Part shown: positions 43,020 to 51,528 of the stretch, piece by piece
Position numbering within the stretch: position 1 is the first letter of the stretch
How the letters are laid out: each line of letters begins with the position of its first letter
Assembly (NCBI GenBank): GCA_001898405.1
Contig: MKTW01000016.1
Location: 1 to 64,000 of the forward strand
Source of the DNA: Sphingobacteriales bacterium 44-61
GTDB lineage: Bacteria; Bacteroidota; Bacteroidia; Chitinophagales; Chitinophagaceae
Length of the DNA: 64,000 nt
Direction of reading: 5' to 3'
The notes under the pieces: generated by a model
Seen by the model: the letters and a program-made list of their open reading frames with translations, nothing else
The model's database searches: none
What the model was told of the DNA's origin: nothing
Translations under genes and position numbers: made by a program

Positions 43020-44186
43020 TCATGCTTCGTTTACGGAAGTTGAAGTGGGGACGAGTTTTTGTATTTCTTCTTTTAATGAATCGATGAATTGTTCGGCATC
43101 CCTTTTCTTCAGAGCCAGGGATGGAAGCAAACGGATAACGTTTGGCTTGGCTTCACCGGTAAATATCTGCTGATTCCACAGCAGGTTTTTCTTCAGGTCC
43201 TTTAACTCTTCAGGAACATCAAACCCGATCATCAATCCGCGGCCTCTTACATTTTCAATTTCAGGAATATTGTTCAGTTCATCTCTAAGGTATTTCCCTA
43301 CCATCACTGCATTGCCCATCAGTTTTTCTTCTTCAATTATTTCGAGCACTGCCAGTGCTGCTGCACAAGCAAGATGATTGCCGCCGAAAGTAGTGCCCAG
43401 CTGAAAATGTTTGGGTTTGATATGCGGAGCGATGATAATACCTGCTACAGGGAAGCCATTGCCCATGCCCTTGGCCATGGTATAAATATCTGCGTTCACA
43501 CCGGCAAAATCATGACTGAAGAATTTGCCGCTTCTGCCATAACCACATTGCACACTGTCAGCGATATACACTGCACCATATTCATCGCAAAGGCTGCGGA
43601 TCTTTTTCAGGAAACTTTCATCAGCCACATTGATACCACCTACACCCTGGATGCCTTCCACGATCACAGAAGATATTTCCTTCCCGTTTTTGCGGAAGCA
43701 ATCTTCCAGCGCTGCACTGTCATTGAAGGGAAGAAAGATCACATTCTCCGTTTCATTAATTGGTGCGACAAAGTTTTTATTATCTGTGACAGACACGGCC
43801 AGTGAAGTACGGCCATGAAATGATTTACTGAAAGCAACTACTTTTTTCCGGCCATTATGGAAAGAAGCAAGTTTTAAAGCATTCTCGTTTGCTTCAGCAC
43901 CGCTATTGCAAAGAAATAACTGGTAATCGGGTTTGCCAGACACTTTGCCCAGTTTCTCCGCCAATTGTTGCTGCAGCGGGATCCTGATGGAGTTAGAGTA
44001 AAAAGCCAGTTTCTCCAACTGATCTTTAATGCGGCTCACCCAATGAGGATGTGTGTGGCCAATGCTGATCACGGCATGACCTCCGTACAGATCAAGATAT
44101 TGTTCACCTTTATCGTCCCATACATAGGACCCTTTTGCTTTTACGATAGTAATATCGTTGATAGGATATACATCAAACAGGTTCAT
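43020..44186 (-). CDS. argD: N-acylornithine aminotransferase
   Basis: PLP-dependent class III aminotransferase converting N-acylglutamate semialdehyde to N-acylornithine. GGHAVISIGHTHP and NSGAEANENALKLA are the substrate and phosphate-binding stretches. The PLP contacts are VQCGYGRSGKFFSHD and the Schiff-base Lys in YTMAKGMGNGFPVAG; FGGNHLACAAALAVLE follows. 388 aa, normal. It starts 50 bp after the argC stop and is followed by a 95-bp gap with a palindrome before argF'. Confidence 0.95.
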   Translation of the reverse strand: MNLFDVYPINDITIVKAKGSYVWDDKGEQYLDLYGGHAVISIGHTHPHWVSRIKDQLEKLAFYSNSIRIPLQQQLAEKLGKVSGKPDYQLFLCNSGAEANENALKLASFHNGRKKVVAFSKSFHGRTSLAVSVTDNKNFVAPINETENVIFLPFNDSAALEDCFRKNGKEISSVIVEGIQGVGGINVADESFLKKIRSLCDEYGAVYIADSVQCGYGRSGKFFSHDFAGVNADIYTMAKGMGNGFPVAGIIIAPHIKPKHFQLGTTFGGNHLACAAALAVLEIIEEEKLMGNAVMVGKYLRDELNNIPEIENVRGRGLMIGFDVPEELKDLKKNLLWNQQIFTGEAKPNVIRLLPSLALKKRDAEQFIDSLKEEIQKLVPTSTSVNEA

Positions 44187-44236
44187 AACAGAAATTTTCC
44201 CAAGGTTATATTGTCATGCCGGACCCTGATCCGGCA

Positions 44237-45220
44237 TTAGAAGTAATTAGCTTTTAATTTTAATCCCATGGTTTCTTCAAGACCAAAAACCAGGTTCATA
44301 TTTTGAACGGCCTGACCACTGGCGCCTTTCAGCAGATTATCTACTGCAGAATGAACGACCAGTTTGCTGCCTGCTTTTTCCAATTGTATCACGATTTTGT
44401 TGGTGTTCACCACTTGCTTCAGGAAGATGGGTGCTTTGCTGATATGCGTAAAGGGTTGTCCTTTATAAAAATCAGTAAACAGTGTATAAAGTTCTTCCAC
44501 GCTAAGATCACAGGAAAGAGTGGAGCTCACAAAAATGCCCCTGGTAAAATCTCCTCTCCAGGGAACGAAGTTCAGATCAATCACACCACCGGGTTGCAAT
44601 TGCAAAAGGGATTCGCCGATCTCACCAAGATGCTGATGGCTGAGGGTTTTGTAAGCCTGTATGTTGTTGGCCCTCCAGCTGAAGTGTGAAGTAGGAGATA
44701 AAGCCTGCCCTGCCCCGGTAGATCCTGTGATGCCGGTAGCATACACTTCTTTCAGCAAACCTGCTTTTGCCAATGGCAAAAGACCTAATTGTATGCCGGT
44801 AGCAAAGCAGCCGGGATTGGCAATAGCCGTTGCTGATTGGATCGCTTTCTTATTGAGTTCCGGTAAACCATATACAAACTGACGGTCTCCGATACGGGAA
44901 TGAGCTTTCAACCTGAAATCATTGGCGAGGTCAATGATCTTTACATGGGCGGGGATCGCATTTTCCGTCAGGAATTTTTTTGATTCGCCATGTCCGAGGC
45001 AGAGAAACAACACATCAATATCCGTATTCAGCTCACCGGTAAAAACCAGGTCAGTTTCACCCAGCAGATCCTGGTGCACCTTGTGTACTGGCTGGCCGGC
45101 ATTGCTGCGACTATGGATAAAGGAAACAATGGTACCCGGATGGTGGATCAATAAACGGATCAATTCACCACCCGTATAGCCTGCTCCTCCGATAATCCCT
45201 GCTTTGATTTTTGTAGCCAT
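44237..45220 (-). CDS. argC: N-acetyl-gamma-glutamyl-phosphate reductase
   Basis: NADPH-dependent reductase forming N-acylglutamate semialdehyde. The dinucleotide-binding loop is IIGGAGYTGGELIRLL (residues 9-24) and the catalytic cysteine is in ANPGCFATGIQLGLLPLAK. The catalytic His region LSHQHLGEI follows. At 327 aa it is the short form common in this phylum. Its ATG overlaps the last base of argG, indicating translational coupling. Confidence 0.95.
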   Translation of the reverse strand: MATKIKAGIIGGAGYTGGELIRLLIHHPGTIVSFIHSRSNAGQPVHKVHQDLLGETDLVFTGELNTDIDVLFLCLGHGESKKFLTENAIPAHVKIIDLANDFRLKAHSRIGDRQFVYGLPELNKKAIQSATAIANPGCFATGIQLGLLPLAKAGLLKEVYATGITGSTGAGQALSPTSHFSWRANNIQAYKTLSHQHLGEIGESLLQLQPGGVIDLNFVPWRGDFTRGIFVSSTLSCDLSVEELYTLFTDFYKGQPFTHISKAPIFLKQVVNTNKIVIQLEKAGSKLVVHSAVDNLLKGASGQAVQNMNLVFGLEETMGLKLKANYF

Positions 45221-46422
45221 TAGCTGTTTTCGTTATCTGTCTTTACCAAATGATACATCATTGTCTGGTTGCCGAATATCCGGCTGAAACCTCTTACATC
45301 TTCACCAGTAAAGCCGGTATTCATTTCGCCATACTTGCCGAACTTACTGTTCATCAGATCGTAGCGGCTCTCAATGCCGATGATCTGGAAGCGGTATGGC
45401 TGTAATTGTACAAATACATCGCCGGTTACATTACGCTGGCTGGTTTCAAGGTACGCTTCAATATCCCGCATCACCGGATCGAGTATCTGGCCTTCATGAA
45501 GCCAATTGCCGTAAAACTGTGCCAACTGATCTTTCCAGTTCAATTGCCATTTGGTGAGCACATGTTTTTCCAGTGCATGGTGTGCTTTCAGGATCACCAT
45601 GGGAGCGGCTGCTTCAAAACCAACGCGGCCTTTGATGCCGATGATGGTATCGCCCACGTGGATATCGCGGCCAAGTCCATAAGCTCCTGCGATGGACTGT
45701 AAATATTGTATTGCTTCAGAAGGGTGGCCGAATGACTGGTCATTCACTTTTTTCAGCTCACCTTTTTCAAAGCTAAGCTTTACTTCTTCATTGCCGGTCT
45801 TTGTTACCTGGGTAGGCCAGGCTTCTTCGGGAAGAATGCCTTTGGAAGAAAGTGTTTCCTTACCGCCTACGCTGGTGCCCCATAAGCCTTTGTTGATGGA
45901 GTAAGCAGCTTTGCTGAAATTCATTTCCACGCCTTTTTTCTTCAGGTATTCGATTTCCGCTTCGCGGCTCAGTTTAAGATCGCGTATGGGGGTGATGATC
46001 TCCACACCGGGGATCATGATATGGAAGATCATGTCGAACCGTACCTGGTCGTTGCCGGCGCCGGTGCTGCCATGAGCTACGGCATCTGCATTCAGTTCGC
46101 GGGCATGGTCGGCAATATGAAGGGCCTGGCTTAGGCGTTCTGCAGAAACACTTAAAGGATAAGTGTTATTCTTTAAAACGTTGCCATATATAAGGAATTT
46201 GATAATGCTGTCGTAATAACTTTTAACGGCATTGACGGTTTTGTGTGATTTTACGCCAAGGGAGTAAGCATGTGCTTCGATCTGTTTGAGCTCTTCGGCT
46301 GTAAAGCCGCCTGTGTCTACGATAATGCTATGGACTTCGTAACCCTGGTCTTCGCTCAGATATTTCACACAGAAGGAAGTGTCTAATCCGCCGCTAAAGC
46401 CCAAAACAACTTTTTTTGACAT
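45220..46422 (-). CDS. argG: Argininosuccinate synthase
   Basis: ATP-dependent condensation of citrulline and aspartate. The ATP-pyrophosphatase P-loop is LGFSGGLDTSFCVKYL (residues 7-22), with AHGSTGAGNDQVRFD as the citrulline/aspartate site and WGTSVGGKE downstream. 400 aa, normal length for the bacterial enzyme. It begins 18 bp after the GNAT gene and runs into argC with a 1-bp overlap. Confidence 0.96.
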   Translation of the reverse strand: MSKKVVLGFSGGLDTSFCVKYLSEDQGYEVHSIIVDTGGFTAEELKQIEAHAYSLGVKSHKTVNAVKSYYDSIIKFLIYGNVLKNNTYPLSVSAERLSQALHIADHARELNADAVAHGSTGAGNDQVRFDMIFHIMIPGVEIITPIRDLKLSREAEIEYLKKKGVEMNFSKAAYSINKGLWGTSVGGKETLSSKGILPEEAWPTQVTKTGNEEVKLSFEKGELKKVNDQSFGHPSEAIQYLQSIAGAYGLGRDIHVGDTIIGIKGRVGFEAAAPMVILKAHHALEKHVLTKWQLNWKDQLAQFYGNWLHEGQILDPVMRDIEAYLETSQRNVTGDVFVQLQPYRFQIIGIESRYDLMNSKFGKYGEMNTGFTGEDVRGFSRIFGNQTMMYHLVKTDNENS

Positions 46423-46440
46423 GGTAAACCGTTGTTGGTT

Positions 46441-47157
46441 TTATAGATGAAATAAATAATGCAACAGGGATTTGAGTTTTACACTCCCGCCTTTTTCCTT
46501 TTCCTTATCTTTTTTCAGGAAAGGTTTCAGCAGTTTCCATTGTTTAAAGCGCAGCAATCGTTCAAAGCCCACCGCATTGTCTTTGAAGTATTCTTTGGTT
46601 TCTTCAGGCTCGTAGTGATCTTTCGGATCGTAGAGCATGGCGGTGCACATGCAGTTCTTTCTTTCTTTGCTCATGAGGATCTCATAGTTGACACAGCTTT
46701 TACAGCCGGCCCAGAAAGCTTCGTCCTGCGTAAGTTCAGAGTAGGTAACGGGTTCATAACCCAGGTCGCTGTTGATCTTCATCACAGCCAGCCCGGTGGT
46801 GAGCCCGAATATTTTTGCGTCGGGGTATTTTACCCGGGAGAGATTGAATATTTTTTGCTTGATGGTTTTTGCCACCCCGCTTTTGCGGAAGGCGGGTGAA
46901 ACGATCAGGCCGCTGTTGGCCACGTATTCACCATGGCTCCAGGTCTCGATATAGCAAAAGCCTACCCATTCGCCTTTATCGGTGATAGCGATCACTGCCT
47001 TGCCCTCATCCATTTTCTGGGCTATATATTCCGGGCTTCTTTTGGCAATGCCTGTTCCCCTGGCTTTCGCCGAAGATTCCATTTCATCCGTAATAATGGA
47101 GGAAAATTTCTTGTCATCCTGGGTCGCCACCCGAACGATGATATGTTGATTGTCCAC
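46441..47157 (-). CDS. GNAT acyltransferase heading the arg operon (probable N-acylglutamate synthase)
   Basis: A 238-aa GNAT protein, first gene of the operon. Motif A is VSPAFRKSGVAKTIKQKIF, with strand 4 GFCYIETWS before it; CKSCVNYEILMSKERKNCMC near residue 155 is a cysteine-rich stretch and the C-terminus is strongly basic (KDKEKEKGGSVKLK). No classical argA or argJ exists in the operon, so it most likely makes the first intermediate, N-acetyl- or N-succinylglutamate. Genetic work on a Bacteroides homologue supports such a role, as I recall. The start is GTG at 47157; no nearby ATG is in frame. A 240-nt leader with a hairpin precedes it. Confidence 0.8.
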   Translation of the reverse strand: MDNQHIIVRVATQDDKKFSSIITDEMESSAKARGTGIAKRSPEYIAQKMDEGKAVIAITDKGEWVGFCYIETWSHGEYVANSGLIVSPAFRKSGVAKTIKQKIFNLSRVKYPDAKIFGLTTGLAVMKINSDLGYEPVTYSELTQDEAFWAGCKSCVNYEILMSKERKNCMCTAMLYDPKDHYEPEETKEYFKDNAVGFERLLRFKQWKLLKPFLKKDKEKEKGGSVKLKSLLHYLFHL

Positions 47158-47220
47158 TTGAATAAAGAGTTGAGTATAACGCGGATTACCAGTCCTGAAC
47201 TTGTTTCCGGGAAGAATTCA

Positions 47221-47256
47221 CTGACAGGGACCAGGGTAAGGGGTTCGTCCTGTCAG
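47221..47256 (-). promoter_or_regulatory. Leader hairpin of the arg operon
   Basis: On the minus strand CTGACAGG (47256-47249) pairs with CCTGTCAG (47228-47221), extended by an AC/GT pair past a bulge. The stem contains the stop codon of the Arg-rich mini-ORF in its 5' arm. No T-run follows, so it is more likely an anti-terminator or translation-control hairpin than a terminator. Confidence 0.55.
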
Positions 47257-47294
47257 CATTCAGGGCGGCGTCGGGGGCGCGAAAACGTAAACAC
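47253..47294 (-). CDS. Candidate Arg-rich leader peptide of the arg operon
   Basis: From GTG at 47294 the minus strand encodes a 13-residue peptide ending in FSRPRRRPEC and a TGA stop at 47253-47255. Four of five consecutive codons (CGC CCC CGA CGC CGC) are Arg. The stop codon sits in the 5' arm of the following hairpin, which is the geometry of ribosome-mediated attenuation. An alternative ATG-initiated frame (47299 or 47296) overlaps it in another phase and also cannot be excluded. Confidence 0.35.
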   Translation of the reverse strand: MFTFSRPRRRPEC

Positions 47295-47376
47295 ATCATA
47301 ACCTACTGCATACACACCACTTGTAATGGGCGCATGGAAGGCGATCTGCTTAGTATGTGTCAAAATATTACTCACG

Positions 47377-47395
47377 TTTACAAACAAATTGTAAA
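47377..47395. promoter_or_regulatory. Dyad TTTACAA-n5-TTGTAAA at the arg operon start site
   Basis: A perfect 7-bp dyad that covers or borders the predicted transcription start of the arg operon (about 47397), a typical repressor position. Confidence 0.4.
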
Positions 47396-47403
47396 TTGGA
47401 TTA

Positions 47404-47411
47404 CAAATGTA
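47404..47411 (-). promoter_or_regulatory. Candidate -7 box (TACATTTG) of the arg operon
   Basis: A minus-strand TAnnTTTG with a TTTG -33 candidate at 47435-47438 (23-bp spacer, slightly long). It predicts a leader of about 240 nt. Confidence 0.45.
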
Positions 47412-47460
47412 TAATAATAATTGGGTTATCGCCACAAATTTTTTGTTATAAAAACTGTCT

Positions 47461-47898
47461 ATGGACCAACTAGCTACTGAAAAGAAAAAGACATCCGGCG
47501 CCAGAAGGTTTTTCCGAACGTTTGTTATCGTGCTGGTACTGGGCTTGATCGTTTTCCTGTTCTTCAAATACTTTTTTGTATTTGGCACCGGGGCCAAGGC
47601 CGGGCAGTTGAACTTTATCGTCAAGAAAGGATATGTCTGGAAAACCTATGAAGGCCGGATGATCCTCAGTGGATACCGTACCAACCAGCCGGGCAGTATC
47701 CAATCGAATGAATTTGAATTTTCCGTGGTAGATGAAAAAGTGGCGAACCAACTGATGGGCAACAGCGGCGCTTTCTTTGAGCTCCATTATAAAGAATACC
47801 TGGGCGCATTGCCCTGGCGGGGGATGAGCGAGTATATCGTAGATAGTATCATCTCCATGCGGAGGGCTGAAACGGGTTTGCCGCAGCCTCTTCCCTGA
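47461..47898 (+). CDS. Conserved membrane-anchored hypothetical protein
   Basis: A 145-aa protein: a basic cytoplasmic N-terminus (ATEKKKTSGARRFFRTF), one transmembrane helix at about 21-40 (VIVLVLGLIVFLFFKYFFVF) and a 100-residue extracytoplasmic domain with FIVKKGYVWKTYEGRMILSGY and FELHYKEYLGALPWRGMSEY. I recall homologues in Bacteroidota often being labelled '6-phosphogluconate dehydrogenase', which nothing in this sequence supports. No catalytic motif was seen. It is divergent from the arg operon and ends just before the 30-bp inverted repeat at 47927. Confidence 0.75.
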   Translation: MDQLATEKKKTSGARRFFRTFVIVLVLGLIVFLFFKYFFVFGTGAKAGQLNFIVKKGYVWKTYEGRMILSGYRTNQPGSIQSNEFEFSVVDEKVANQLMGNSGAFFELHYKEYLGALPWRGMSEYIVDSIISMRRAETGLPQPLP

Positions 47899-47926
47899 CC
47901 GGGTTGTTTGTTCCCACCAATCAAAA

Positions 47927-47995
47927 ATTCTTTGTGGTCTTTGTCGTCTTAGTGGGATAATAATGCCCACTAAGACGACAAAGACCACAAAGAAT
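47927..47995. repeat. 30-bp perfect inverted repeat between convergent genes
   Basis: The arms 47927-47956 and 47966-47995 are exact reverse complements with a 9-nt loop (ATAATAATG). It fills the gap between the small membrane protein gene (ends 47898) and the RsmI-like gene (ends 48023). A likely bidirectional terminator; the arm text CTTTGTGGTCTTTGTCGTCTT (split as 10 + 11 bases) resembles low-complexity repeats found between genes in related genomes. Confidence 0.9.
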
Positions 47996-48022
47996 AAATT
48001 TTCCCAGAAGTTCTGAGGGCTG

Positions 48023-48745
48023 CTAAGCCAATAAAAGAAATATCGCCGGGCGCTTATGAATATCTATATTTTCTTTTTTCCAGGCAGCGACGGTTTTAGT
48101 TTTCACCCATTCATTTTCGCCAGTCAAATCCACAGCAATACATAAGCGGGAGCCTGGATTGGCATGCTTCAACAAAGATTCAATAAGTTGATTATTGCGG
48201 TAAGGCGTTTCGATAAAGATCTGTGTGCAATTATTTTTCTTCGATTCTGCTTCCAGTTCTTTAATGGCTTTTACCCTTTGCTGGGTATCAATCGGCAAAT
48301 AGCCAAAGAAACGGAACTGTTGGCCATTCATGCCGCTGGCCATCAGTGCCAGCAGAATGGAACTTGGACCAACCAGCGGGACCACCGGCACATTCATGTC
48401 CTGCGCCACTGCTACCAGCAATTGCCCCGGATCAGCCACACCCGGGCAGCCTGCTTCGCTGATGATGCCGATCGTTTTTCCTTCCTTCAGTTTTTGACGG
48501 AAAATGCCCTGCACTTCTTCTTCTGCCTTATGGATCGTGAACCATTCGTATTCATCGATCACGATCTCTTCACCGGCAGGCAGCCGCTCTTTCCAGAACT
48601 GCTTCAGGAAACGGCGTGCAGTGCGTTCATTTTCCACGAACAGTACCTGGCATTTTTTTACTGCTTCAGCAATGTAAAGCGGGATGGCATTCAGACCCTT
48701 TTCATCGAGCAGGGAAGGGACCAGGTATACAGCTCCTTTTTCCAT
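48023..48745 (-). CDS. RsmI-like SAM-dependent methyltransferase
   Basis: A 240-aa protein of the tetrapyrrole-methylase (SAM-dependent) fold, related to RsmI, which methylates the 2'-OH of C1402 in 16S rRNA. GAVYLVPSLLDEKG at the N-terminus resembles RsmI's GTLYLVATPIGN but is diverged; IGIISEAGCPGVADPGQLLV, VVPLVGPSSILLALMASGMNG and FFGYLPID are the conserved SAM and substrate-site segments, and IFIETPYRNNQLIESLL follows. Bacteroidota often carry this shorter paralogue beside a true RsmI, so the rRNA role is uncertain. The upstream EI24 gene stops 1 bp before its ATG. Confidence 0.85.
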   Translation of the reverse strand: MEKGAVYLVPSLLDEKGLNAIPLYIAEAVKKCQVLFVENERTARRFLKQFWKERLPAGEEIVIDEYEWFTIHKAEEEVQGIFRQKLKEGKTIGIISEAGCPGVADPGQLLVAVAQDMNVPVVPLVGPSSILLALMASGMNGQQFRFFGYLPIDTQQRVKAIKELEAESKKNNCTQIFIETPYRNNQLIESLLKHANPGSRLCIAVDLTGENEWVKTKTVAAWKKENIDIHKRPAIFLLLA

Positions 48746-48746
48746 G

Positions 48747-49493
48747 CTAAGGGGCTTTTACTTTGTGAACGGTGAGCGTGGCAGCAATGATGGCATAAGC
48801 CGGTGCAAAGATGATGATGAGGTGCATCATGTAAAATAATATGCCATTGCCAATGGCCAGCCCTTTATGGCGGCCGATAAAATGAACGCTTTGGGAAGGG
48901 CTGTGATCGTTCCGGGCAAGACTGTAATCCAGCATGGAAAAACCATAATAATAGCACTCCATAAAAAGCGCGATCAGTGGAGTGATCCACCCGATCACGG
49001 GTATCAGCGAAAGAAGAATGAGGGCGATAAGATAAACGGTTTGCCAGCCGCAGTTACGGATGGCAACGCTCATACCCCTTGACACTTCTTTTTTTATATC
49101 AGACCAGCCCGGGGCTGATTCATTGCTCTTGATAATGGATTCCGTTTTGCGGCTGATATACGCAAAAATGGGAGAGCCGATAATGAGACAGATATATTTG
49201 AAAAAGGAAAAATAAAAAAGCAGCAGGGTGAGCCAGAGTATGATGCCGGCAAAAGTGAACAGGAACCCTAAAAAGCTATTCTGGAATTTCTGTATCCAGT
49301 CGCTTACGTGAAGGATATGGGTAATGTATTCGATAACCTCTGTAGCCGACCTCCCGAAAAAATACATGCCTGTTACAAACAGGGCTGTATAAATAAGCCC
49401 TGGTATCAATACCCATTTCCATAACCGGTGCTGCAGGATGAAACGGTGCGCTTCTCCCCAGGATTGAATGGTTATGACTATTTCTTTGAGCAA
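48747..49493 (-). CDS. EI24/CysZ-like integral membrane protein
   Basis: A 248-aa membrane protein with about four to five hydrophobic segments (around 27-48, 70-100, 145-175, 215-240). The LIPVIGWITPLIALFMECYYYG segment and SMLDYSLARNDHSPSQS are characteristic of the EI24 domain family, which includes the sulfate permease CysZ and many uncharacterised proteins. The start is a TTG at 49493 (MLKEIVITIQSW); no ATG or GTG lies in a suitable place, and the hydrophobic start fits the family. Translationally close to the RsmI-like gene (1-bp gap). No sulfate-assimilation genes are nearby, so transport function is not claimed. Confidence 0.8.
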   Translation of the reverse strand: MLKEIVITIQSWGEAHRFILQHRLWKWVLIPGLIYTALFVTGMYFFGRSATEVIEYITHILHVSDWIQKFQNSFLGFLFTFAGIILWLTLLLFYFSFFKYICLIIGSPIFAYISRKTESIIKSNESAPGWSDIKKEVSRGMSVAIRNCGWQTVYLIALILLSLIPVIGWITPLIALFMECYYYGFSMLDYSLARNDHSPSQSVHFIGRHKGLAIGNGILFYMMHLIIIFAPAYAIIAATLTVHKVKAP

Positions 49494-49579
49494 AACGTAA
49501 ATTTGAGTGGTAAATATAGGAAAGAGAATGTTATCCTGACGACAGGGAACAGCAGGATAATTACTTAAAGAAGATTAAA

Positions 49580-50191
49580 ATGTCATTAAAGAAATTACCG
49601 CTCTCGTTTTATCAGCGGGAGAATGTGCTTCAGATAGCAAAGGAACTGATGGGAAAGATACTCGTTACTCAATGGAATGGTATCACTACTTCCGGGCGTA
49701 TTGTAGAGTGTGAAGCGTATGCAGGTGTGATAGATAAAGCTTCGCATGCATATGGCGGCCGGCGCACCAACCGCAATGAGATCATGTATGACGATGGCGG
49801 CTATGCTTATGTTTATCTCTGCTATGGCATCCATCACCTGTTTAATGTGGTCACTAATATCAGGGACATTCCCAATGCTATTCTTTTACGTTCACTTGAA
49901 CCATTGAAAGGAGTACCTGAAATGCTTCTCCGCACCGGCAAGAAAAAGGCAGATTATACGCTTACCCGCGGGCCTGGGAATCTTTCAAAAGCACTGGGCA
50001 TTGTTACCAGCCAGTCAGGAATGATACTGAGCGGAAAACAACTGTTCCTGGCAGACGATGGGTTTACCTACCCTGCAAAGGATATTGCGGCATCGCCACG
50101 CATCGGAGTGGATTATGCAGGGAAAGATGCTTTATTGCCTTACCGGTTTTATGTAAAAGGGAATCCGTATGTAAGTGGAAAACCTAAATGA
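49580..50191 (+). CDS. mpg: DNA-3-methyladenine glycosylase (AAG/MPG family)
   Basis: Base-excision repair enzyme removing 3-methyladenine, 7-methylguanine and hypoxanthine from DNA. The AAG hallmark is SGRIVECEAYAGVIDKASHA with the catalytic Glu, then the intercalating-Tyr region GYAYVYLCYGIHHLFNVVT. LTRGPGNLSKALGI and SPRIGVDYAG are the later DNA-contact segments. 203 aa, normal for bacteria. Divergent from the EI24 gene and ending 10 bp before the convergent symporter stop. Confidence 0.94.
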   Translation: MSLKKLPLSFYQRENVLQIAKELMGKILVTQWNGITTSGRIVECEAYAGVIDKASHAYGGRRTNRNEIMYDDGGYAYVYLCYGIHHLFNVVTNIRDIPNAILLRSLEPLKGVPEMLLRTGKKKADYTLTRGPGNLSKALGIVTSQSGMILSGKQLFLADDGFTYPAKDIAASPRIGVDYAGKDALLPYRFYVKGNPYVSGKPK

Positions 50192-50201
50192 ACTGCGGTT
50201 C

Positions 50202-51524
50202 TTAAACAATTGTTTCGCCTTCGATATTATCCTTCACTATATCTTCCGTTTCATCCACCCTGCTGAAGGCTCTTTCCATTTTTTGCCGGTCAAACTCTTT
50301 TTCATTATTGGCAAGCCAGATAGTGGCTGCACCATTTCCAATAAAATTGGTGATGGCTCTTGCTTCAGACATAAAACGGTCAACACCCAATAGCAGGGCA
50401 AGCCCTTCTATTGGTATCACCTTAATGGTAGCGAGAGTGGATGCCAGCACTGCAAATCCACTGCCTGTTACTCCTGCTGCGCCCTTGGAAGTGAGCATTA
50501 ATATGCCGATGATGCTTAATACCTGTGCAAAGCTGAGCTCAACATGAAAGACCTGTGCGAGAAAGATCATGCACATGGACAGATAAATAGTGGTCCCGTC
50601 CAGGTTGAAAGAATACCCAGTGGGCACTACAAGCCCTACGACTGATTTGGAGCAGCCCATCCGTTCCAGTTTTTCCATCAGCGATGGCAGGGCTGCTTCA
50701 GAAGAAGAAGTGCCTAATACGACCAGCAGCTCTTCACGGATATATCTGAGGAACCGGAATATGCTTACCCGGTACATCCGCAGAATAAAATATAAGACCA
50801 CGAAAATGAAAATGGCCATGGTGATATAAACGGTGCCCATCAGTTTGGCTAATGGCAATAAGGTATTGATACCATACTTACTGATCGTGTAAGCCATGCC
50901 TCCGAACGCGCCGATTGGCGCCAGCAACATCACCCAGTGCAATGCTTTGAAAATATAGTAAGAGACCGGTTTAAGAAAGCGGATCACTTTTTCCCGCCCT
51001 TCATAAAAACTCAAACCGATGCCGCTGAGGATCGCCAGGATCAATACCTGCAAAGTGAAGTTTGCTTTCAGGAACTTCCACCAGCTGAATTCTTCGCTGC
51101 TGCGGGTGTATTGGGAGATATCGCCGCCTTTAACGGCCGACGTGTCCACACCGCTGCCGGGTTGAATAATGATGGCAGCAATAACACCGATCACCAAAGC
51201 AAAAGTGGTAACCACTTCAAAATAGAGCAAGGCCTTGGCGCCTACACGCCCTACTTTTTTAAGATTGCTCATGCTTACAATGCCCAATGTAATGGTCAGG
51301 AAGATGATGGGATTGATAAACAGTTTGACCAGGCTGATAAAAATACCGCTCAGGAATTCGCTGATCGAAATGCCGATCGACATTTCCTGCCCAAGAACCG
51401 TATGCTTAAAAGGTGCAGACAATACAGGGTATAACGCGAGGGTTGGTTTGAAATGCCCGATCAATATACCGGCAGTAATGGCTATAAGAACCCAGAAAGT
51501 GAGATTGGTAAAAAGCTTTCGCAT
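50202..51524 (-). CDS. Dicarboxylate/amino acid:cation symporter (DAACS family)
   Basis: A 440-aa inner-membrane carrier with about eight helices and two hairpins. The first hairpin motif is VLGTSSSEAALPSLMEKL (serine-rich, SSSE) and TM7 has PTGYSFNLDGTTIYLSM, the NMDGT-type motif where cation and substrate bind. The second hairpin is LTSKGAAGVTGSGFAVLAST. These patterns fit DctA/GltP-like transporters; C4-dicarboxylates or glutamate/aspartate are likely substrates, with protons or sodium. It begins 4 bp after the PorP-type gene stop on the same strand, an unusual pairing. Confidence 0.92.
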   Translation of the reverse strand: MRKLFTNLTFWVLIAITAGILIGHFKPTLALYPVLSAPFKHTVLGQEMSIGISISEFLSGIFISLVKLFINPIIFLTITLGIVSMSNLKKVGRVGAKALLYFEVVTTFALVIGVIAAIIIQPGSGVDTSAVKGGDISQYTRSSEEFSWWKFLKANFTLQVLILAILSGIGLSFYEGREKVIRFLKPVSYYIFKALHWVMLLAPIGAFGGMAYTISKYGINTLLPLAKLMGTVYITMAIFIFVVLYFILRMYRVSIFRFLRYIREELLVVLGTSSSEAALPSLMEKLERMGCSKSVVGLVVPTGYSFNLDGTTIYLSMCMIFLAQVFHVELSFAQVLSIIGILMLTSKGAAGVTGSGFAVLASTLATIKVIPIEGLALLLGVDRFMSEARAITNFIGNGAATIWLANNEKEFDRQKMERAFSRVDETEDIVKDNIEGETIV

Positions 51525-51528
51525 GTGC

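Larger units (their letters stand above)
47158..47460. other. Divergent regulatory region with the arg operon leader
   Basis: 303 bp between the arg operon and a plus-strand membrane protein gene. On the minus strand it holds a -7 box, a dyad at the predicted start site, an Arg-rich mini-ORF and an 8-10 bp hairpin. No gene of normal size was seen. Confidence 0.6.

Noticed and set aside
46870-46890. Palindrome with a GCTTTTGCGGAAG core in the arg-operon acyltransferase gene
   Set aside because: Similar to the dispersed hairpins, but it encodes the conserved GNAT motif FRKSGVAK, so coding constraint explains it.
47253-47624. 123-codon minus-strand frame over the arg leader
   Set aside because: Its start lies inside the plus-strand membrane protein gene, upstream of the arg promoter; only its last codons (Arg-rich) are considered, as a leader peptide.
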